A stretch of 37,435 nucleotides of DNA, taken from Methylomonas sp. Its GTDB lineage: Bacteria > Pseudomonadota > Gammaproteobacteria > Methylococcales > Methylomonadaceae. The translations under genes were made by a program, and so were the position numbers. This document shows, in pieces, positions 17,308 through 26,410 of the stretch (positions are counted from its first letter, which is position 1; each line of letters opens with the position of its first letter). Location of the stretch: positions 4,273 to 41,707 of the forward strand of contig NZ_JALOBS010000039.1 in NCBI RefSeq assembly GCF_023228165.1. Reading direction: 5' to 3'. The notes under the pieces were generated by a model that was given only the letters and a program-made list of their open reading frames with translations, was not told where the DNA came from and made no database searches.

Positions 17308-17952
17308 CTAAATGACCGATCTGATAAGCTCAGCTACGGTAATGACTTTTTTGCCATACTCGATAGCGGCAGGAATGTCTCTCCAGTGGTAATAACGCCC
17401 GATACCCAAGGCGGGGTTGTCCGGCACCGATTGAATCGCTTTGGCAAGCAACCCTGCGCCTATCTCGAGGTTGGTGATTGGATCGAGCAACTGTTCGGGT
17501 TTGTCTACTTGATGACCATGCCAACGCAGATTGACTTGCATCATGCCGACGTCCACATTACGGTTACCGTCAGCAAGCAACTGCTTAAGCTGGATGACAG
17601 CATCTTGTTTGCTTGTTGTCATGATCGTTTTGCCGGCATGATTCAGCGACCAAGGCCAGGGAGTCACTTGGTTATTTTGTTGATGATTTCTCGACTCGAT
17701 CAGCGCTACTGCATATAAGACATAGGGATCCAGTTGATGCCGTGCAGCGACTTGCCCCCATACTGTGTTTTTCAGTGAAGGCTTGGCAGAAAGGACGCTG
17801 GCCGATCGTACTTGCATCTGGTTTTCGGCCGCCCAAATTAACTCGGTGTAAACACTAGACATCAAGCCTAGTAATAAAGCGATATGACTGGGTATAAGTG
17901 GTAATGGTCTGCGCCGACTTTGTACGGGTAAGGATTTGAGTTGACTCAACAT
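17308..17952 (-). CDS. Lytic transglycosylase, SLT domain, conjugation-associated
   Basis: A 214-residue protein with a hydrophobic segment at about residues 22-42 (IPSHIALLLGLMSSVYTELIWA), a signal peptide or membrane anchor. The SLT domain follows: catalytic Glu in YAVALIESRNH (about residue 84), then VDVGMMQVNLRWHGH and ITNLEIGAGLLAKAI. It cleaves peptidoglycan glycan strands, opening the wall for the secretion channel. It begins the slt-FlhD-like-FlhC-like operon; the same gene trio is found in IncC plasmids, so transglycosylase and activator are probably expressed together. GAGAG lies upstream of the ATG. Confidence 0.85.
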   Translation of the reverse strand: MLSQLKSLPVQSRRRPLPLIPSHIALLLGLMSSVYTELIWAAENQMQVRSASVLSAKPSLKNTVWGQVAARHQLDPYVLYAVALIESRNHQQNNQVTPWPWSLNHAGKTIMTTSKQDAVIQLKQLLADGNRNVDVGMMQVNLRWHGHQVDKPEQLLDPITNLEIGAGLLAKAIQSVPDNPALGIGRYYHWRDIPAAIEYGKKVITVAELIRSVI

Positions 17953-18174
17953 GGCACACTCTCAATTAAATGAATATCAATGAAAGTGTAAAACCTGCTG
18001 CTGAAGAAAACTGGTTTGAAAAATCACCCTTAGGGTCGATATTCGTGGAATATGGACGAAATGAACTTTGGGCATCAGCCATAGATATAGCATTGGCACC
18101 CTTTGTCGATTTCCATCTGATCAAAGCAATAGCATGACAATAAATCTCCTTAAACAACCAAATAGGAGTTTGTC

Positions 18175-18798
18175 ATGAATCAAGAAAACCCAAGCCATCG
18201 GCATACGCCCTGGAACAAAGGCAAGTTGATTGGTCAGAAATCGCCTCTGAAATTGAAGGAAATTTGGGCCATACGTATTCGTTTACAGATGGACAAAAAC
18301 ACGCGCGAGCTTGCGTTGTTCAACCTGGCCATTGATAGCAAATTACGAGGCTGCGATTTGGTCAAGCTCAAGGTCTGCGATATTGCCCAGGCAGGTCGAG
18401 TATCATCTCGCTCAATCATAATGCAGCAGAAAACACATAAACCTGTTCAATTTGAGATAACCGAACAAACCAGAGACTCATTAGCAAACTGGATTAGCCA
18501 GGCTCAATTGAAATCCGATGAATATCTTTTCCCTAGTCGAATTCATGAATCACCACACATTTCAACCCGGCAATATGCTCGCATTGTTGAGCACTGGGTG
18601 ACATCGATCGGTCTTGATCCAGCAGCATATGGAACCCATACGATGCGCCGGACAAAAGCAACCTTGATTTACCGTCGGACAAAAAACTTGCGGGCTGTCC
18701 AACTATTGTTGGGTCATACCAAGCTTGAAAGTACTATTCGATATCTTGGAATAGAGGTTGATGATGCACTAGAAATTTCAGAGCAGACTGAAATTTAG
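18175..18798 (+). CDS. Short tyrosine recombinase
   Basis: A 207-residue recombinase consisting of little more than the catalytic domain, in the manner of FimB-like and plasmid-borne enzymes. Active-site residues are visible: R58 (SKLRGCDLV), H155-x-x-R158 (THTMRRTKA), H181 (LLGHTKLES) and the nucleophile Y190 (TIRYLGIE). An N-terminal arm-binding domain is missing. AGGAG stands about 7 bp before the ATG. It could resolve plasmid multimers, invert a DNA segment or move an element; no matching recombination sites were identified nearby. It is divergent from the transglycosylase operon and marks the right edge of the plasmid backbone. Confidence 0.88.
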   Translation: MNQENPSHRHTPWNKGKLIGQKSPLKLKEIWAIRIRLQMDKNTRELALFNLAIDSKLRGCDLVKLKVCDIAQAGRVSSRSIIMQQKTHKPVQFEITEQTRDSLANWISQAQLKSDEYLFPSRIHESPHISTRQYARIVEHWVTSIGLDPAAYGTHTMRRTKATLIYRRTKNLRAVQLLLGHTKLESTIRYLGIEVDDALEISEQTEI

Positions 18799-19454
18799 CG
18801 CTTTTTGATGAGGTAGCAGTCGTGTATTTTTGACTGCTACCGATTTTGGGTGGCCTAATTCCAACCTATTTTGTCGGTCGCGTTGCACCAATACGTTTTA
18901 TATTTAGCGGGCGGAGTAACTGTCATTATACAAAGAGTTGGAAATCCAGTGAAGCAGCTAAATGGCAGCTTTTTGGCGAGCAATCTTGCATCGTCTTCGG
19001 CTCTACCCGGCCACTTTGAGACATTCAAAATTTGAAATATATGGCGGCAGGGAATCCGAGAGCTGTCGTTAAACTTTTGAACTGACGATAGCTATCCAGG
19101 GAAATTTCGCCAACAATCATTATTCGTTACTCGATCTGGAAAAAATCAAATCTAGCGAGAACTTGGTATTTATAGCCATAAAAGCAAGAACTCCTATTAT
19201 ATTTAATGGCTATAAACTTACCACAGGTTAATGATTTGTTGAGTTTACTAAGGTCGTTTCAGGTACTGAATTCATGCTGCGTTAAAGCCGATTAAACTAT
19301 TATAAATCTGCGTTAATCTGCAACTTGTTCATAGTCATTTTATATTTTTAGTAAAGCTGCAGTAAAATCGAATAGAACGAAATACTTAGCAGGTGAAAAA
19401 GGTTCACATATCACGACTTTGGTCTGACATAATTTTTATATTTGGTAAACGACT
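18799..19454. other. Long intergenic stretch, no gene seen
   Basis: About 650 bp without a convincing ORF, RNA gene, repeat or clear terminator. Composition becomes AT-rich toward the right end. It forms the boundary between backbone and accessory DNA. Confidence 0.4.
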
Positions 19455-20642
19455 TTATGATGTTGGTGAGGTAGCACCAGTAATTTGAATTCTTTTTACA
19501 TCAATTGCCGGAACTTGCTGCTTATGCCCCGCTTGTAGTATGTATATTTGACTTTCCCTTGATTCAACCCCAGCTCCCCATGCTCTGACAAATACAGACA
19601 TATCAGTTTCGTCACACCAAATAAAAAACCGGTAGGTTCCATCTAAATCGACAGTGGTTTGTTTGAGTAATATTTCTTGATTTTCAGTCTTTTTCAGAAC
19701 AGAGACACTGATATATCTAGCCCGTTCTCCAGCAACAGTGATCTGTCCACTGATTTCGGCCTCCTTATTCATCGCTATGAGCAGCCAAATACAAATAAAT
19801 GGTGAAGTTACAATAGGTATAAGAGGGCCAACTGCCCATGCCATATATTCAATTGGATCCCCTACGGTAAAACAGAAATAAATCGCCACCCCACTTACTA
19901 TAAAAGATAATAACATTATAACGACTGCTGATTTTCTGTCCAAACTGCGTTTCTTAGCGAAATTACCTTCCCACCCAAGCATAAATAGTCCAATAACAAT
20001 ACCAGTTACAAGTTCGGCAAAATGAAGGCCACTCTCAAAGGGGCTTGGAAAAGCAATAAAGATTGGAGTTTTACTCAATTCACTTTGATCGGATTTTAGC
20101 AAATACTCCTTTCCACGCTTCTGCTCTACCCATTTGTCTGAAGGGGGGAAAAAACTTAGTTGATCAAATTGGTAATCTCGTGGCAATTTAATTGTGACAT
20201 CGAACTTTGAGATTGTTATCGGAAGAGAAAGTACGTCACGATATTTCTGAAGGTTAGGAAACGAAAAATCGAACTCAAATTTAACGCGTCCTTGTACTCT
20301 TTCATCAATCAAATTAAACGCATTTTCGATTTTTATTGTTGTTTGCTGAGGCTTAGTAGATCCCATAATTGTAATTAACGCAAAACCATCGGCGTTGTAA
20401 AGTAGTGAAACCTCAACATCGTCTGGCCTGGAAAACCGATATGTTTGATCTAATTTAAATGGCAAAGCCACGACGTTAACTGACGTGCTTTTTGGTGAAG
20501 TTTGAGTTATTGCATCAATAGTAACGACAACTGTCGCCATACCATGACTACCAACTTCAAGATTTAGTAATGAGGCAGCACGAGCGGTTTGAGATAGAAA
20601 AATCAACAGTAAAAGTTTGCCAGTCCAGAGTAATAATCTCAT
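19455..20642 (-). CDS. Unknown exported protein with membrane domain
   Basis: A 395-residue protein I do not recognise. A signal peptide (residues 1-22, cleavage near TARA-A) is followed by an extracytoplasmic beta-rich part (about 23-208), four likely transmembrane helices (about 209-226, 240-262, 268-284, 284-295 region) and a C-terminal soluble part (about 300-395) with the look of a carboxypeptidase-regulatory-like beta sandwich (ISGQITVAGERARYISVSVLKK, TTVDLDGTYRFFIW). GAGG is placed 8 bp before the ATG. It starts 15 bp after the stop of the membrane-protein gene at 20658-21083, so the two form an operon. AT-rich codons differ from the tra genes. Confidence 0.7.
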   Translation of the reverse strand: MRLLLWTGKLLLLIFLSQTARAASLLNLEVGSHGMATVVVTIDAITQTSPKSTSVNVVALPFKLDQTYRFSRPDDVEVSLLYNADGFALITIMGSTKPQQTTIKIENAFNLIDERVQGRVKFEFDFSFPNLQKYRDVLSLPITISKFDVTIKLPRDYQFDQLSFFPPSDKWVEQKRGKEYLLKSDQSELSKTPIFIAFPSPFESGLHFAELVTGIVIGLFMLGWEGNFAKKRSLDRKSAVVIMLLSFIVSGVAIYFCFTVGDPIEYMAWAVGPLIPIVTSPFICIWLLIAMNKEAEISGQITVAGERARYISVSVLKKTENQEILLKQTTVDLDGTYRFFIWCDETDMSVFVRAWGAGVESRESQIYILQAGHKQQVPAIDVKRIQITGATSPTS

Positions 20643-20657
20643 TGAAAACCTCGAAAA

Positions 20658-21083
20658 TCAATGGATCAAGAAAGAGCTAGCAAAGTAAATAGATATGAAT
20701 AAAAACTGTAACCCAAAAAAAATGTCTAAAATATTATCTCGACTTTTATATATGTGTTGAATAGATTCGTATCTACGAAACTCTTCAGCTGCGAAATCTG
20801 GATTTAATTCTGATCGCCAAGGAACAGGATCAAGGTGTTTTACAATAACAAAATACCTTATACGTGAAGATAGCCAATACAACCAACCAAATGCATTTAA
20901 AGCAACTGGAGCCGCCAAAAAAATATAAGAACTTTTGTATTCTATAACTACTTGAAAAACATAAGCTAGAAAAAACGAAGAAATCACTTGCTGCACTATT
21001 GCTTTAGTCATAGAGAAGCGCATTTCGGCCTTCATTGACTGAACTCGTTTTTCAAGCAGCTCGATAGAGTAATAGTCACTCAT
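20658..21083 (-). CDS. Unknown small membrane protein
   Basis: 141 residues. A charged N-terminal helix (residues 1-27) is followed by hydrophobic segments at about 28-48, 53-73 and 119-139, with a charged loop between (HLDPVPWRSELNPDFAAEEFRRYESIQHIYKSRDN). No family was recognised. A GGAG site lies 7 bp before the ATG. It is the first gene of a two-gene operon with the exported protein at 19455-20642, so the two proteins may work together at the membrane. Confidence 0.65.
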   Translation of the reverse strand: MSDYYSIELLEKRVQSMKAEMRFSMTKAIVQQVISSFFLAYVFQVVIEYKSSYIFLAAPVALNAFGWLYWLSSRIRYFVIVKHLDPVPWRSELNPDFAAEEFRRYESIQHIYKSRDNILDIFFGLQFLFISIYFASSFLIH

Positions 21084-21553
21084 TATAGACTCCTAAATAT
21101 CAATATCATTTTGGCATTATTTTTCAGCAGGGGATAAAATAATTCTGCACATACTCACTAGAAGCTGCAATTATGACCAAGTCTTTGTTAAAGCTACACA
21201 ACTATACAAATTTGGAGAGCGCAATTTAAGTTTTGAGCTGAACAAACTGGCTGCCATCTTATCCTAAAATCAAGATTGCTAGTCTGGTTTACTTCTACAT
21301 GTTGCCATTCGGAAAATTTGATTGATGTCCACAACGGGTCGCCTGACGACTGTCAGCTTATCAGATTCATCGCCCGGAAGCCGTCACTGAATTCCGATTC
21401 CCGAAAGCCGCCGTTCGTCACCGCACCCAACCGACCCACAGCCGCCTGTCGATAGACATTTTCAAACGACAAATTACAAGTAAAAAGCTGTCATTAGATC
21501 AACCGCTGGCCGCCGCCATGGAGAGCGAAAGCTAACACAGAATTCATTTGTTG
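21084..21553. other. Intergenic stretch, no gene seen
   Basis: No ORF with coding character. The segment near 21300-21480 is GC-richer than its surroundings and may be decayed foreign sequence, but I could not identify it. Confidence 0.35.
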
Positions 21554-21727
21554 AGCGTTCTAACAGGAATTACCGAACTGAAATTTTGGATAGGTACGCG
21601 TTTAAGAATTTATGCGCAGAGCGCTAACCGAAAACTGGAAGCGTGAATACAATGAAGAACGGCCTCATGATTCTCTCAATGAACTAACCCAAGGAAATAA
21701 CTGGCTAAAGTATAGAAATTCAGACTA
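21554..21727 (+). pseudogene. IS3-type transposase OrfB 3' remnant
   Basis: Translation gives ERSNRNYRTEILDRYAFKNL and then, after a frameshift near 21620, ALTENWKREYNEERPHDSLN ending at a stop. This is the C-terminal end of IS3-family OrfB integrases, where the last catalytic Glu region is followed by W..EYN..RPH.SL. The 5' part and the IS ends are missing, so it is inactive. Confidence 0.75.
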
Positions 21728-21736
21728 GACCAAAAA

Positions 21737-21872
21737 CAAGATCAAATCGCCACAAACCAATGGTATTTGCGAGCGGTTTCATAAGAGCATCTTGCAGGAG
21801 TTTTACCAGATCGTGCTACGGAAAAACTTGTACGAGGATTCGATCACATTGATCGATGGCAAACAAGCCTGA
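21737..21872 (+). pseudogene. Integrase-core (IS481-like) transposase 3' remnant
   Basis: The frame KIKSPQTNGICERFHKSILQ continuing to EFYQIVLRKNLYEDSITLID resembles the end of rve-type transposases of the IS481/IS3 group and stops at 21872. It has no start, no catalytic Asp residues and no terminal repeats. It lies directly beside the IS3 remnant, marking this gap as an old insertion site. Confidence 0.65.
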
Positions 21873-22048
21873 AAAGAGAAAAACTTCTAGGCTGAATTTA
21901 AACTGACAGACACTTCTAAAAAACCAGTAACTGTCCGATCAGGTCCGAAGTTCTACAGTTTTCCTAAACCAAAGCCTTCGGGACGGAATTACAAATCCCG
22001 CCCCGCTAAAATGTATTGCTTACATTGCAATTAAAATTTATACCTTTA

Positions 22049-24307
22049 TTATTCGATCACACAATTTTCTGGCACTATTTTCAGATCTTTGGGAATTGTA
22101 GCTTGCCCAAATGAAGTCACTATATTTAATCCATTTATAGAACCGTTTTTGGGTATATTTTTCAAACTGGATGGATTTACTTTTATTAATAACCCTTCCA
22201 TGTCGGGTAAAACTGCCTCTACATCGAGCTTGTTCCCGTAAAAAGTAATGACTGGATTACGCCAGAGATTTTTTCCTTTGATTGTAAAAAAAAGATCTGT
22301 ATTTACGTCGCAGTACACAACTTCCGGAAACACGGCATCTACAGTGACTTCTTCGTTAATGGCTGAAAACACCGAAGAAGCATATAGATAGTTTGTAAAT
22401 TCATCATACGCAGCTTTCTTTGGACGCAAGGGCACGTGAAGTTTCTGGTTGGATACATATGTTTTTAAGGCTTCTCGACCAGTGTGCCAATTTCCCACCC
22501 AGGCCGTTCGGGTTCGTAACGTTATCGAAGGCAACCACGCTGGCACGGAAATATCGGAGAAAACCGAATGCGCGGCCGGAATTTGCTTATAAACCAATTG
22601 ATTTTCATCCGGTTGAAGAATCGCTTTGGGTCCGAAAACATAGCCGAAATGCGCATTGTTGTTCCGGTTAACGTCGGTATAGCCGATCACCAAGGGTGTT
22701 CGTTCAACACTGTCGGCCAAACCGACGGCCGTTCTTGCGGCCGCTGCGCCAGCGTCAACGCCTAAGCCGTATTGAGGGAGCGTCGCAGCGATCGCAAGCG
22801 CCGACTGCATCGAGTTGGCAGCGCTGGCTAACGTCGATAAGCGTTGCACTCTCTGGGCCGGCTGAGCTTGGTATGTAAAAAGGTTTTCAGCCTTCCAATA
22901 ACTCTTCTCTCCTTTTTCCTCAATCAGGAATTTTTTGAATTCCTCCGGTACCTTATAATTAGGGTTAAAAATTATAGAAGCATTTTTATCGCGAGTTTGG
23001 TCTTTATACTGATTAATAGTTTGAAGAATCTCCTTGGCACTGTTCTGAGTTTTTTCATCAAGTAGTTCGATTCGTTGAAGAATATTTTTAGGAAATTTCT
23101 TTATATTATCGACTATGTTTACCGAGAAACTCGAACTTACAGGACATAGTTGGTTTGCAGCTATGTAGCGCTCGATGTTGTTACCTGATTGATCTCTACA
23201 AGCTATTAGTAAACCATTTTTTTCAAATGAATCTATCATGCGCTTGAAAGCATTCAATTTTATTGGGGATGCAAAGCTAATACTCAAATAGTTATCGTTA
23301 AGCGAGTCCAACCAAAAATAATAGAAAACTTGTAGTTCTTTATCAACATCAACTACTTCCCCTCCACCAATTTCAAAATCCAATACCCCAAATTTATTTT
23401 TCACTTCGCCTGGTAATACGGTGGCGTTAAATTGAAGACGGTAAAGCGTATTACCGTTGACGTCATGAGCGTCGTCCAGACTCACTTCAGCAAGCCTTTG
23501 ACGCAATCGGGCGCGATAGGCGGTCAAGTCTTCGAAATATTCTTCCGGCGTAGATAGAATTTCGCTTTTGCCTGCTTTCCGATTGACTTCCGTAGCACCA
23601 TTTGTTAACAAAGAGTCGATTGTACTTTGTAGTCTGGAGATGGCTCCGCCCGTTCCCGTTAATCCGGTTAAATCTGGACGTTGAGGAGGTTTGTTTCCAT
23701 CTCCTTCGTTCCCCACATTGTTTCCATCTCCTTCGTTCCCATCTTGACTGCCGGAGCCTGGCTGAAGGGCGGCATTCCCAGGATCCGTTTCAATCAATTT
23801 CTTCACTTGATCAATTTGATTTTTAAGCTTTAGTAGCACAACTTCATTTTGGAATTCGTTGATATCAATTTGATTTTTAAGGTTTCGTAGTTCAATCTCA
23901 TTTTGGAGTTCGTTAATATCGTTTTGTCTCTCGAATGCTTTGCCAAGTGAGGGATCAAAAGCAATACCCATTTGCGATGCAAAAGAATTGATCACTTTAA
24001 GATCGCGATTGATTTGGGACTTAAACTCGGGGTAACACTTTACCCCTTTTGTGCCATCTATTTCACATTTGGCTAAGTTCAATAAGTTCTCAATAGATTC
24101 TTTTTCGCTATTACGATCATTGATAAGCCTCTCTCGGGAAATAACTTGCGGGTTACCCACCAAAATTGCCGCCTCCCGGTCCGGCCCGTCTTCGTCGACG
24201 TCACCAACTGAGAAATCGGCGTAGGGGTTGGGTTCGAACCAAGTACAAGCGGATAGGGACAGGCAAAGAGGAAAAATTATAAGTTTGTTTAGAGATAGTT
24301 TCGTCAT
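22049..24307 (-). CDS. Large putative lipoprotein with coiled coil and C-terminal IPT/TIG-like domain
   Basis: 752 residues from the ATG at 24307, chosen because GGAGC lies 6 bp upstream and it starts directly at a lipoprotein signal (MTKLSLNKLIIFPLCLSLSAC). Residues about 115-165 form a coiled coil with two near-identical blocks (NELQNEIELRNLKNQID and NEFQNEVVLLKLKNQID). A Gly/Asn/Asp linker with two copies of EGDGN follows, then a long globular region. The C-terminal 90 residues (VFPEVVYCDVNTDLFFTIKGKNLWRNPVITFYGNKL) look like an IPT/TIG immunoglobulin fold. Location is probably the outer membrane. I do not recognise the family. The same strand carries a secreted protein and a metalloprotease upstream. 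Confidence 0.7.
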   Translation of the reverse strand: MTKLSLNKLIIFPLCLSLSACTWFEPNPYADFSVGDVDEDGPDREAAILVGNPQVISRERLINDRNSEKESIENLLNLAKCEIDGTKGVKCYPEFKSQINRDLKVINSFASQMGIAFDPSLGKAFERQNDINELQNEIELRNLKNQIDINEFQNEVVLLKLKNQIDQVKKLIETDPGNAALQPGSGSQDGNEGDGNNVGNEGDGNKPPQRPDLTGLTGTGGAISRLQSTIDSLLTNGATEVNRKAGKSEILSTPEEYFEDLTAYRARLRQRLAEVSLDDAHDVNGNTLYRLQFNATVLPGEVKNKFGVLDFEIGGGEVVDVDKELQVFYYFWLDSLNDNYLSISFASPIKLNAFKRMIDSFEKNGLLIACRDQSGNNIERYIAANQLCPVSSSFSVNIVDNIKKFPKNILQRIELLDEKTQNSAKEILQTINQYKDQTRDKNASIIFNPNYKVPEEFKKFLIEEKGEKSYWKAENLFTYQAQPAQRVQRLSTLASAANSMQSALAIAATLPQYGLGVDAGAAAARTAVGLADSVERTPLVIGYTDVNRNNNAHFGYVFGPKAILQPDENQLVYKQIPAAHSVFSDISVPAWLPSITLRTRTAWVGNWHTGREALKTYVSNQKLHVPLRPKKAAYDEFTNYLYASSVFSAINEEVTVDAVFPEVVYCDVNTDLFFTIKGKNLWRNPVITFYGNKLDVEAVLPDMEGLLIKVNPSSLKNIPKNGSINGLNIVTSFGQATIPKDLKIVPENCVIE
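23693..23740. repeat. Short direct repeat inside the lipoprotein gene
   Basis: GTTTCCATCTCCTTCGTTCC is present at 23693 and again at 23720, a 27-bp step. It keeps the frame and encodes the duplicated Gly/Asn/Asp linker, so it probably arose by slippage. Confidence 0.75.
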
Positions 24308-24359
24308 AATAGCTCCGCATCTACTAGACATCGAGCAGGCGTTAGTAGTAGGTGGAAAG

Positions 24360-24797
24360 TTAATTTAACTTCAACGTCAGGGTTTTAAACGGTAATCCGA
24401 CATTGAGTCCCTGAGAAAGACCCGATATTGACAGCGTAGCATCGTGTTGATTGACGAAAACCCAGGTTCCTCCGCCCGCGACTACCGACGCAGCCACACC
24501 AATACCGACATAAATCCCTTCATAGCGGGTTAAGTCGTCCGGATTATCTGAAAGGCAGAGCTTTCCCTTTGCGTCAATCCGATTGAACCCAGCCTCGGCT
24601 AGGCCGATTCCGGAAACCGTGAAATGAACGGTTTTTTCGGAAATCTTCGCAGTCACATCGCCCCAAGAAACACCGATACCCAAACCAATGTTCGTAGCAT
24701 CAAAAGAAAGGTCGGAACATTGGATATCGTAGGCATAAGCACTACTAACCGACAAATAAAATAGAATGGCTTGTGTGATAGGTTTTACAATTCGCAT
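24360..24797 (-). CDS. Small exported protein of unknown function
   Basis: 145 residues with a signal peptide (residues 1-22, ending SSAYA). The mature chain has two cysteines (CSDLSF and KLCLSD) able to form a disulfide and Gly/Ala/Val-rich stretches (GIYVGIGVAASVVAGGGTWVFV) that could enter a membrane or form beta structure. No family was recognised. AGAGGGA lies just before the ATG. It ends 52 bp before the lipoprotein start on the same strand, so the two may be cotranscribed. Confidence 0.65.
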   Translation of the reverse strand: MRIVKPITQAILFYLSVSSAYAYDIQCSDLSFDATNIGLGIGVSWGDVTAKISEKTVHFTVSGIGLAEAGFNRIDAKGKLCLSDNPDDLTRYEGIYVGIGVAASVVAGGGTWVFVNQHDATLSISGLSQGLNVGLPFKTLTLKLN

Positions 24798-24977
24798 TAT
24801 TCCCTCTTGTTGTTTTTGATTATCAGGTTTTTAATGATGAGAGGAATGTTTTTAAATGTTCAGTAGATGAATTTAAGAGCCCCCTCATCATCAAAACACA
24901 AGAAAAAAGATGAAGGCGTTTGCTCAAGCAAGGCCGAATAATAGGTAAGAGTAACGCCATAAAATGCATGATTGTCT

Positions 24978-26066
24978 TTAATAAAGCATGATCGACCCGT
25001 TGCCTGCGGAATTCGAATAATAAAGTCTTGTCCTAACGACATATTGCCGTCCTCTCAGTAAGCGCAGATTGATCTTGGCGTTATAATCCTGACCGCTGTC
25101 ATCGTCGCCCGCTAAGAACACTTCTTCATCGTTCCAGATCTCAAATAACACCATCACGGTATCCATTGCGCCAAATGTTTGCAAAGTATACTTCCGGCTG
25201 ATTTCCGGTTTAATCAGAAAATCGACCTGCTTGCCGGCACCGATCATTAAGTGTTGTGACTCGAACGCACGCAATTCGGGGATTCTGGCTTCTTGAGTGG
25301 GATAAAGGCGTTTGGCTGTTTCGATATCGAGTTCTGACAAACCTGCCTCGGGAATGAGCGGACGGGTTCTATATTCGGAAGGTTCTTTGATAAGCCCCGC
25401 TTCGAACTGGTAATGCATGATCGAATTTTTATCCCAATCCGAACCGTCAACAGAATTCGCAGGAATCTTGCGAATGATATTCCAGTACGTTTCGTCTCGC
25501 GACCAATTGTTGGGAGGACCACCCAAGCTTTCATATACTTTCTCCTCATCCCAAACAATTCCAGCCAATGGGTTTTGGTGCTCATGAGGGAATCCTATTG
25601 CATGACCGATTTCGTGCAAAGCCGTATCTCGGCCATAAGGCGTGGTTAAATCCCAGCCAAAATTCATACTCCGCTCATTTGCTGCTTTAGCATATTCCAA
25701 ACAATCCCGACCCACGTACGACCAGGAACCGTCATTTTGATCAAAACCAATTTTAATTGTTGCCTCTTCTGGCGAGTCGACTTCCTGAAAAGTTAATCCA
25801 ATACCAATGTCTTTCCAAGTAGCAAAGGCATGTCTAACCGCCTGTTCTTGGTTTTGGCCTCCTCGCCAATAGGCTGGATCTTTAAAGAAAAAATATTTCA
25901 GATTCGTCCCGTTTACCCAGACTTTTTCCATCATGGCGATGAGTCTTGTCCTGTTGCCGTCCGTTATATGACTCAGATCCCTCTCGACTATTTTTGGTAT
26001 TGAACAGTGTTTTCCTTCCGATAAGCCATTCTCACACTGCCCATGTTTTTTTTGTTTGTCAGCCAC
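24978..26066 (-). CDS. Astacin-like (M12) zinc metalloprotease
   Basis: A 362-residue metzincin. The zinc site HEIGHAIGFPHEH at residues 151-163 fits the astacin HExxHxxGxxHE pattern, and the Met-turn SIMHY lies at 215-219. The preceding IKIGFDQNDGSWSYVGRD region is typical of this group. The C-terminal 100 residues (FESQHLMIGAGKQVDFLIKPEISRKYTLQTFGAMD, ending GSIMLY) look like a PPC-type beta sandwich that often helps secretion or substrate binding. No Sec signal peptide is visible at the N terminus (MADKQKKHGQ), so export, if any, is by another route. It is upstream of the small exported protein and lipoprotein, on the same strand. Confidence 0.88.
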   Translation of the reverse strand: MADKQKKHGQCENGLSEGKHCSIPKIVERDLSHITDGNRTRLIAMMEKVWVNGTNLKYFFFKDPAYWRGGQNQEQAVRHAFATWKDIGIGLTFQEVDSPEEATIKIGFDQNDGSWSYVGRDCLEYAKAANERSMNFGWDLTTPYGRDTALHEIGHAIGFPHEHQNPLAGIVWDEEKVYESLGGPPNNWSRDETYWNIIRKIPANSVDGSDWDKNSIMHYQFEAGLIKEPSEYRTRPLIPEAGLSELDIETAKRLYPTQEARIPELRAFESQHLMIGAGKQVDFLIKPEISRKYTLQTFGAMDTVMVLFEIWNDEEVFLAGDDDSGQDYNAKINLRLLRGRQYVVRTRLYYSNSAGNGSIMLY

Positions 26067-26410
26067 CTGAAACCTCTCTGAAGAAATTTAAGACAGATTG
26101 ATTTGTATATTAACGGATTAACTCTGTCAACAAGAAACTTTCCGTCCATCATCGAATTGCCCTTACTCTCGGTGAATTAAATGCTGACCACAAACATGTA
26201 AATTCTATCAATCAGAGGTTTATCAGGCATGAAACAAAAAATGGGTTGACGCAATCCAACGATAAATAAACACCTTCTTCCTAAAATGGTTATGGTTATT
26301 TTTTTAGAGATATTCGGTTTATTGAAATTGAAGGGGTAACAGGTTGCACAAAAATTATTAGTCATAAAATTATTTCGCGTACCATAGGCTTATTGAAAAA
26401 CCACCTTTAG
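26067..26410. other. AT-rich intergenic stretch
   Basis: No supported gene. It contains the probable promoter region of the metalloprotease gene and ends at the target site TTAG (26407-26410) of the IS5 element. Confidence 0.4.

Noticed and set aside
17966..18157. 63-codon minus ORF upstream of the transglycosylase
   Set aside because: Lies in the divergent promoter region, lacks a domain, and is not long enough to support alone.
24860..25042. 60-codon minus ORF overlapping the end of the metalloprotease
   Set aside because: Out-of-frame reading of the protease 3' end; no ribosome site.
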